Below are positions 56,640-64,000 of a stretch of 64,000 nt of DNA, in pieces. The position numbers and the translations under genes were made by a program. How positions within the stretch are numbered: the first letter of the stretch is position 1; each line of letters starts with the position of its first letter. The stretch is from Streptomyces liangshanensis (GTDB taxonomy: Bacteria > Actinomycetota > Actinomycetes > Streptomycetales > Streptomycetaceae): contig NZ_CP050177.1 in assembly GCF_011694815.1 (NCBI RefSeq), positions 3,089,001-3,153,000 of the forward strand, in the 5' to 3' direction. The notes under the pieces were generated by a model, which was not told where the DNA came from, ran no database searches, and saw nothing but the letters and a program-made list of their open reading frames with translations.

Positions 56640-58859
56640 CACCGAGACATTCGCGGGAACCTCCTCCGGCGGAACCTTCTCCCTGAGCTTTTCGCCCTCG
56701 ATGTCGACGTCCGGCAGAACCCGGTCGATCCACGCGGGCAGCGCCCAGGCGCGCTTCCCCAGCAGGGCAAGAGCGGCGGGGACGATCGTCATGCGGACGA
56801 CGAAGGCGTCGAGGGCGACGGCGACCGCGAGGCCGAAGCCCAGCGACTTGATCATGGGTTCCTGGGAGCCGATGAAGCCCGCGAACACGGAGATCATGAT
56901 GAGGGCGGCGGCCGTGACGACCTTCGCGCTGTGCCTGAAACCCGTCTCGATCGCGGTACGGGCGTCGGCGCCCTGGACGTACGCCTCTCGCATACGGGTC
57001 ACCAGGAACACCTGGTAGTCCATGGCCAGCCCGAACACGATGCCCACCAGCAGGATGGGCATCAGGCTCATGATCGGGCCGGACTGATCCAGGCCGACGA
57101 GGTCCTTGAACCAGCCCCACTGGAAGACGGCGACCAGTGAGCCGAGCGCCGCCAGTACCGAGAGCAGGAACCCGAGTGCCGCCTTGATCGGCACCAGGAC
57201 GGAGCGGAAGACGAGGATGAGGACGAGGAAGGCGAGGCCGACGACGAGCGCCAGGTAGGGCATGATCGCCGCGCTGAACTTGTCCGAGATGTCGATGTTG
57301 AGCGCGGTGGTGCCCGTCACCATGGTCCGGGCGCCGGTGGCGGAGTGGTTTTCGTGGGCCAGCGACCGGATGTCGGCGACGAGTTCCTTGGTGGCGTCGC
57401 TGCTCGGCCCGCTCTTCGGGATGACGTTGATGATGGCGGTGTCGCCCGCCCGGTTGAAGGCTGCGGGCGAGACCCTCGCCACCCCCGGCAGGTCGGCGAT
57501 GGACGCGCCCATGCCGGTGGTGGTGTCGCGGGTCGCAGCGGGCTCCGGGTCGTCGACGGTCACCGTGAGGGGCCCGTTGAAGCCGGGCCCGAACGACTCG
57601 GACAGGATGTCGTACGCCTTGCGCTGCGTGGAGGAGGTTGCCTTCGATCCGTCGTCGGGCAGCCCGAGCTTGAGCTGGGTCGCCGGGAGGGCGAGTGCGG
57701 CGAGGGCGACCACCGCGACCACGAGGACGCGCACCGGCCTGCGCAGCACGTACGAGATCCATCGGCGGCCGATCGTCGCCTCGCCCTTCGCGGCGCGGGA
57801 CGGCCGGGGTGCGGCTCCACGCCTGCCCAGCACGCGCTCCCCTCCACGCCTGCCCAGCACGCGCTCCCCCGCGAATCCCAGCAGCGCGGGGACCAGGGTG
57901 ACGGCCACGAGCACGGCGACGACGACGGCTCCGGCGGCCGCCAGGCCCATGGCGGTGAGGATGGGCAGGTTGACCACGGCCAGACCCGCGAGCGCGATGA
58001 CGACGGTGACGCCGGCGAAGACGATGGCCGAACCGGCCGTGCCGGTGGCGCGGGCGGCCGCTTCCTCCGCGTCACGGCCTTCCGCCCGTTCGGAGCGGTA
58101 GCGGGAGACGATGAACAGCGCGTAGTCGATGCCGACCGCGATGCCGAGCATCGACGCGAGCGCCGACGTACTGCTGTTGAGGTTGAAGGTGGCGCCGAGC
58201 GCGGTGATCGCGGTGAGGCTCACGCCCACCCCGACGACCGCGGTGACCAGGGGCAGGCCGGCGGCGATCAGGGAGCCGAAGGTGAGGAACATGATCACGG
58301 CGGCCAGGGCGAATCCGATGGCCTCCGCGGAGTGGCTCTCCGAGGGGGGTGACAACGCGTTGCCGGAGGCCTCGACTGTCAGCCCCTCGTCGCGGCCCTT
58401 CTCCAGCGCCTTGTCGAGGCCGGCGTGATCCGCGTCGGTGAGGTCGGTACTCGCGACGTTGTACGTGACCTGGGTGTAGGCGGTGGCGCCGTCGGGGCTG
58501 ACCGCTTTGGCCGAGAAGGGGTCGCTCACCAGGCTGACGTGCGAGGAGGAGGCCTTCAGGTCCTTCAGGATCGTCTCGACCGCCGCCCTGTGGTCCGGGC
58601 CGCCGATCTTCTGGTTCTCCGGAGCCTGGATCACGACCCGGGCGCTCGCTCCCTCGGCGTTGGCCGCCGGGAACTTGTCCTCCAGGAGATCGAACGCGCG
58701 CTGGGATTCCGTTCCTGGCAGGGAGATGCCGGAGTTGGCCGGGCCCGTCGAGTGGGCCGCGCCGGCGCCCAGCGCGCCGAGAACGATGGTCCACAGGAGG
58801 ACGACCAGCCAGCGCCGCCGGAAGGCGAACCGGCCGATCCTGTGCAGGAAGGTAGCCAT
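56637..58859 (-). CDS. MMPL-family (RND-like) transporter
   Basis: 740 aa from the ATG at 58859 (MATFLHRIGRFAFRRRWLVV); a start at 59069 adds a Pro/Arg/His-rich shadow. Two halves, each with a large extracytoplasmic loop and five to six helices: after TM1 comes the loop with GISLPGTESQRAFDLLEDKF, then AAVIMFLTFGSLIAAGLPLV and TALGATFNLNSSTSALASML, GIDYALFIVSRYRSERAEGR; the second half has VFGLAMDYQVFLVTRMREAY. This is the pattern of actinobacterial lipid/drug exporters. A 27-bp tandem duplication (57817-57870) repeats GERVLGRRG in a cytoplasmic loop. The TetR regulator lies 281 bp upstream; that gap shows only GGCTTCGGCGGGG-type repeats. Confidence 0.93.
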   Translation of the reverse strand: MATFLHRIGRFAFRRRWLVVLLWTIVLGALGAGAAHSTGPANSGISLPGTESQRAFDLLEDKFPAANAEGASARVVIQAPENQKIGGPDHRAAVETILKDLKASSSHVSLVSDPFSAKAVSPDGATAYTQVTYNVASTDLTDADHAGLDKALEKGRDEGLTVEASGNALSPPSESHSAEAIGFALAAVIMFLTFGSLIAAGLPLVTAVVGVGVSLTAITALGATFNLNSSTSALASMLGIAVGIDYALFIVSRYRSERAEGRDAEEAAARATGTAGSAIVFAGVTVVIALAGLAVVNLPILTAMGLAAAGAVVVAVLVAVTLVPALLGFAGERVLGRRGGERVLGRRGAAPRPSRAAKGEATIGRRWISYVLRRPVRVLVVAVVALAALALPATQLKLGLPDDGSKATSSTQRKAYDILSESFGPGFNGPLTVTVDDPEPAATRDTTTGMGASIADLPGVARVSPAAFNRAGDTAIINVIPKSGPSSDATKELVADIRSLAHENHSATGARTMVTGTTALNIDISDKFSAAIMPYLALVVGLAFLVLILVFRSVLVPIKAALGFLLSVLAALGSLVAVFQWGWFKDLVGLDQSGPIMSLMPILLVGIVFGLAMDYQVFLVTRMREAYVQGADARTAIETGFRHSAKVVTAAALIMISVFAGFIGSQEPMIKSLGFGLAVAVALDAFVVRMTIVPAALALLGKRAWALPAWIDRVLPDVDIEGEKLREKVPPEEVPANVSV

Positions 58860-59140
58860 GGGGAGGACAACTCCGAATCGCGAGAGGGTGGGCGTGCGGT
58901 GCCGGCAGCCCGTACCACCGTGGTCGTGGGGGCATGAGGGCGTGCGGGGGTAGGGACGCGGCGGTCGGCCCGTTTCCGGGCATGGCGAAGCGTCCTGGGA
59001 GTGGGAACAGGGGAAAGGGATACGACGGGGCTTCGGCGGGGCTTCTGCGAGGCTTCGGCGGGGAGACATCCCGGGCCGAGCCTCGGCCGGCGTTCACCTC
59101 GGGCCGGGCGTACCGAACCTCAGGTCATGGGGTCATGAGG

Positions 59141-59755
59141 TCACACGGTGACAGGCCGTGGCACGAGGGCGGGCAAGAGAACGGCGTCGACGATGTTCTC
59201 CAACAACTCCTGGGTGGCCGGAGTGCCGTACAGGATGCCCTGTGCGATCCACGGGCCGAGCAATACCTGATCGGCAACGGCGACGGCGGGGTTGTCCGCG
59301 GCGAGCTCCCCCCGCTTCACCGCCCGGTCCAGCAGCCTGGCGAGGTCGTCGCGGATCGGCTGGAGAAGGATCTCCCTCACGAGCTCCATGAGGCCGCTCT
59401 GTTGCACGATGGCGGGCGGGACGGACGCGAAGGCGTCCTTGGACGGATCCTCGGAGACGAGGAACCGCGCCACGGCCATGAGGTCGCCGCGCAGACTGCC
59501 CGTATCGATACGGCCCAGGTCGACCCCGCGATCGCTCTCGTAGGCCTTCCAGGCGGAGACCACGAGGCGGGGCTTGTTCTCCCACTGGCGGTAGAGCGTG
59601 GCCGTGCTGCACTTCGCCCGCTGCGCGACCTCCGCCATGGTGACCCGGTCGTAGCCCACCTCGGCGACCAGTTCGGCCGTCACCCGCAGCAGCTCACGCT
59701 CCCGTTCCGGAGTGAGCTTGCGACGACGCGACACGGCCGCCGACTCCTCGGTCAT
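59141..59755 (-). CDS. TetR-family transcriptional repressor
   Basis: 204 aa. The N-terminal helix-turn-helix (residues ~15-60) is LTPERERELLRVTAELVAEV then YDRVTMAEVAQRAKCSTATL and YRQWENKPRLV, the classic TetR order. The C-terminal ligand domain ends EAVADQVLLGPWIAQGILYG-like (AVADQVLLGPWIAQGILYGT). It is upstream of MMPL and SDR on the same strand, consistent with control of an exporter and its reductase. A 32-bp inverted-repeat element about 67 bp upstream is the likely operator. Confidence 0.93.
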   Translation of the reverse strand: MTEESAAVSRRRKLTPERERELLRVTAELVAEVGYDRVTMAEVAQRAKCSTATLYRQWENKPRLVVSAWKAYESDRGVDLGRIDTGSLRGDLMAVARFLVSEDPSKDAFASVPPAIVQQSGLMELVREILLQPIRDDLARLLDRAVKRGELAADNPAVAVADQVLLGPWIAQGILYGTPATQELLENIVDAVLLPALVPRPVTV

Positions 59756-59821
59756 GGCGCCTCCCGATCCGACATCCGTAGCTTCCGTAGCTGATACAAG
59801 AACCCTAACCGCCCCGCATAG

Positions 59822-59853
59822 CGAAAATCAAGTTTTCGGAAACCTCATTTTCG
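59822..59853. promoter_or_regulatory. Candidate TetR operator, AT-rich palindrome
   Basis: Outer arms CGAAAAT and ATTTTCG frame an inner near-palindrome GTTTTCGGAAAC, centred about 82 bp upstream of the TetR start. The stretch is strikingly AT-rich for this genome. It fits autoregulation; binding is not demonstrated. Confidence 0.6.
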
Positions 59854-59903
59854 ATCGCATGCGCACGCGGACACGCCACAGCGTGAGCGCCCCGGACACA
59901 GCA

Positions 59904-59947
59904 CAGGGGCCCCGCGCCAACCCTCTCGGATCGGCACGGGGCCCCTG
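59904..59947 (-). terminator. Terminator after tuf
   Basis: Arms CAGGGGCCCCGCGCC and GGCACGGGGCCCCTG form a 15-bp stem with one mismatched position around a 14-nt loop, 54 bp after the tuf stop. There is no U-tract. It also separates tuf from the TetR promoter region. Confidence 0.8.
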
Positions 59948-60000
59948 CTCACTGCTGCGGGTGCCCGATGGGGCAACCAGGTACCAGGTCGGACCAACGA

Positions 60001-61194
<1,194 letters not shown>

Positions 61195-61348
61195 TGGGGT
61201 CCTCCTGGAGTGGTTCTGTACGCCTTACTCATCGGCGCCAGGTGATCTTTGCTGGGATGCCGGGGCCCGGGGCACCCCCGCCGTGTGGTGACGGCCGGAG
61301 TGCTCCAGGGCTTGCCGGAGACAAGGCTAAAGCGTGAACTCGGGAGAG

Positions 61349-63478
<2,130 letters not shown>

Positions 63479-63517
63479 TGTGGCTCAGTCTTCTCTCGGT
63501 CTCGAGGTGGGTAGCGA

Positions 63518-63988
63518 CTACCAGCGGTAGTGCGCGAAGGCCTTGTTGGATTCGGCCATCTTGTGCGTGTCCTCACGCTTCTTGACGGCTGCGCCGAGGC
63601 CGTTCGAGGCGTCGAGCAGTTCGTTCATGAGGCGTTCGGTCATGGTCTTCTCGCGACGGGCGCGGGAGTAACCCACGACCCAGCGAAGTGCGAGGGTGGC
63701 GGCGCGACCGGGCTTGACCTCGATCGGCACCTGGTAGGTGGCGCCACCGACACGGCGGGACTTGACCTCGAGCGTGGGCTTGACGTTCTCAAGCGCGCGC
63801 TTCAGCGTGATGACCGGGTCGTTACCGGTCTTGTCACGGAGGCCTTCCATCGCGCCGTACACGATCCGCTCGGCGGTGGAACGCTTGCCGTTGAGCAGGA
63901 TCTTGTTGATCAGCGAGGTGACAAGAGGAGAACCGTAGACCGGGTCGATGATGACCGGGCGCTTCGGGGCAGGGCCCTTACGAGGCAT
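63518..63988 (-). CDS. rpsG: 30S ribosomal protein S7 (uS7)
   Basis: 156 aa. [20 protein letters not shown] and the RNA-binding [20 protein letters not shown] are diagnostic; the tail is [15 protein letters not shown] lies upstream at the window edge. rpsL is expected just outside the window. Confidence 0.98.
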   Translation of the reverse strand: MPRKGPAPKRPVIIDPVYGSPLVTSLINKILLNGKRSTAERIVYGAMEGLRDKTGNDPVITLKRALENVKPTLEVKSRRVGGATYQVPIEVKPGRAATLALRWVVGYSRARREKTMTERLMNELLDASNGLGAAVKKREDTHKMAESNKAFAHYRW

Positions 63989-64000
63989 TGTTTACTTCTC

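Noticed and set aside
56637..59069. MMPL start at 59069
   Set aside because: The extra 70 residues are Pro/Arg/His-rich with no family match; MATFLHRIGRFAFRRR at 58859 is the usual positively charged beginning before TM1.

Overview
The window is chromosomal DNA of a Streptomyces-type actinomycete. The evidence is very high GC with G/C-ending codons, the actinobacterial S10-spc-alpha ribosomal gene order, an rpsI with a long acidic N-terminus, and accessory families typical of the group (XRE/DUF5753-like + DUF397 + HATPase module, SGNH lipase, Pro/Gly-rich extensions). Almost every housekeeping gene is on the minus strand.

Layout. 1-6.0 kb: a HEAT-like protein running off the left edge, tsaE, an alpha/beta hydrolase and alr. 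6.02-7.59 kb: a gene-free island with two ~358-bp inverted arms around a core of degenerate ~180-240-bp repeats. 7.6-11.5 kb: nnrD, acpS and glmS. 11.6-17.6 kb (plus strand): two paralogous proteins of unknown function, an M16-like peptidase and coaA. 17.7-20.2 kb: glmM and rplM-rpsI, with a perfect hairpin terminator between rpsI and glmM. 20.4-27.5 kb: an ABC-F ATPase, a membrane protein of unknown function, a two-module family 2 glycosyltransferase and a lipoprotein hydrolase. 27.7-45.0 kb: truA, rplQ, rpoA, rpsK, rpsM, rpmJ, infA, map, adk, secY, then the spc and S10 operons from rplO back to rpsJ. Many junctions are 1-nt overlaps (TGATG or TAATG). 45.6-59.8 kb: an accessory insert before the str operon. 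60.0-64.0 kb: tuf, fusA and rpsG; rpsL would lie beyond the right edge.

Accessory insert. It holds an SGNH hydrolase; a DUF397/XRE pair divergent from an anti-sigma-like ATPase; a membrane protein overlapping a STAND-like NTPase with TPRs; an unknown 184-aa protein; an FGGY kinase with an apparent frameshift; a lysozyme-like protein with a Gly-rich repeat region; an SDR next to the relic of a second SDR; and an MMPL transporter with a TetR regulator and a candidate operator.

Best candidates for something undescribed are the gene-free inverted-repeat island (6023-7591) and the membrane protein/NTPase pair (48170-51039), whose two products share a 20-residue motif. The FGGY kinase with a C7-tract frameshift and the double-module glycosyltransferase come next. 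All functional statements are from reading the sequence; no database search was run. Intrinsic terminators and promoters are pattern matches only.
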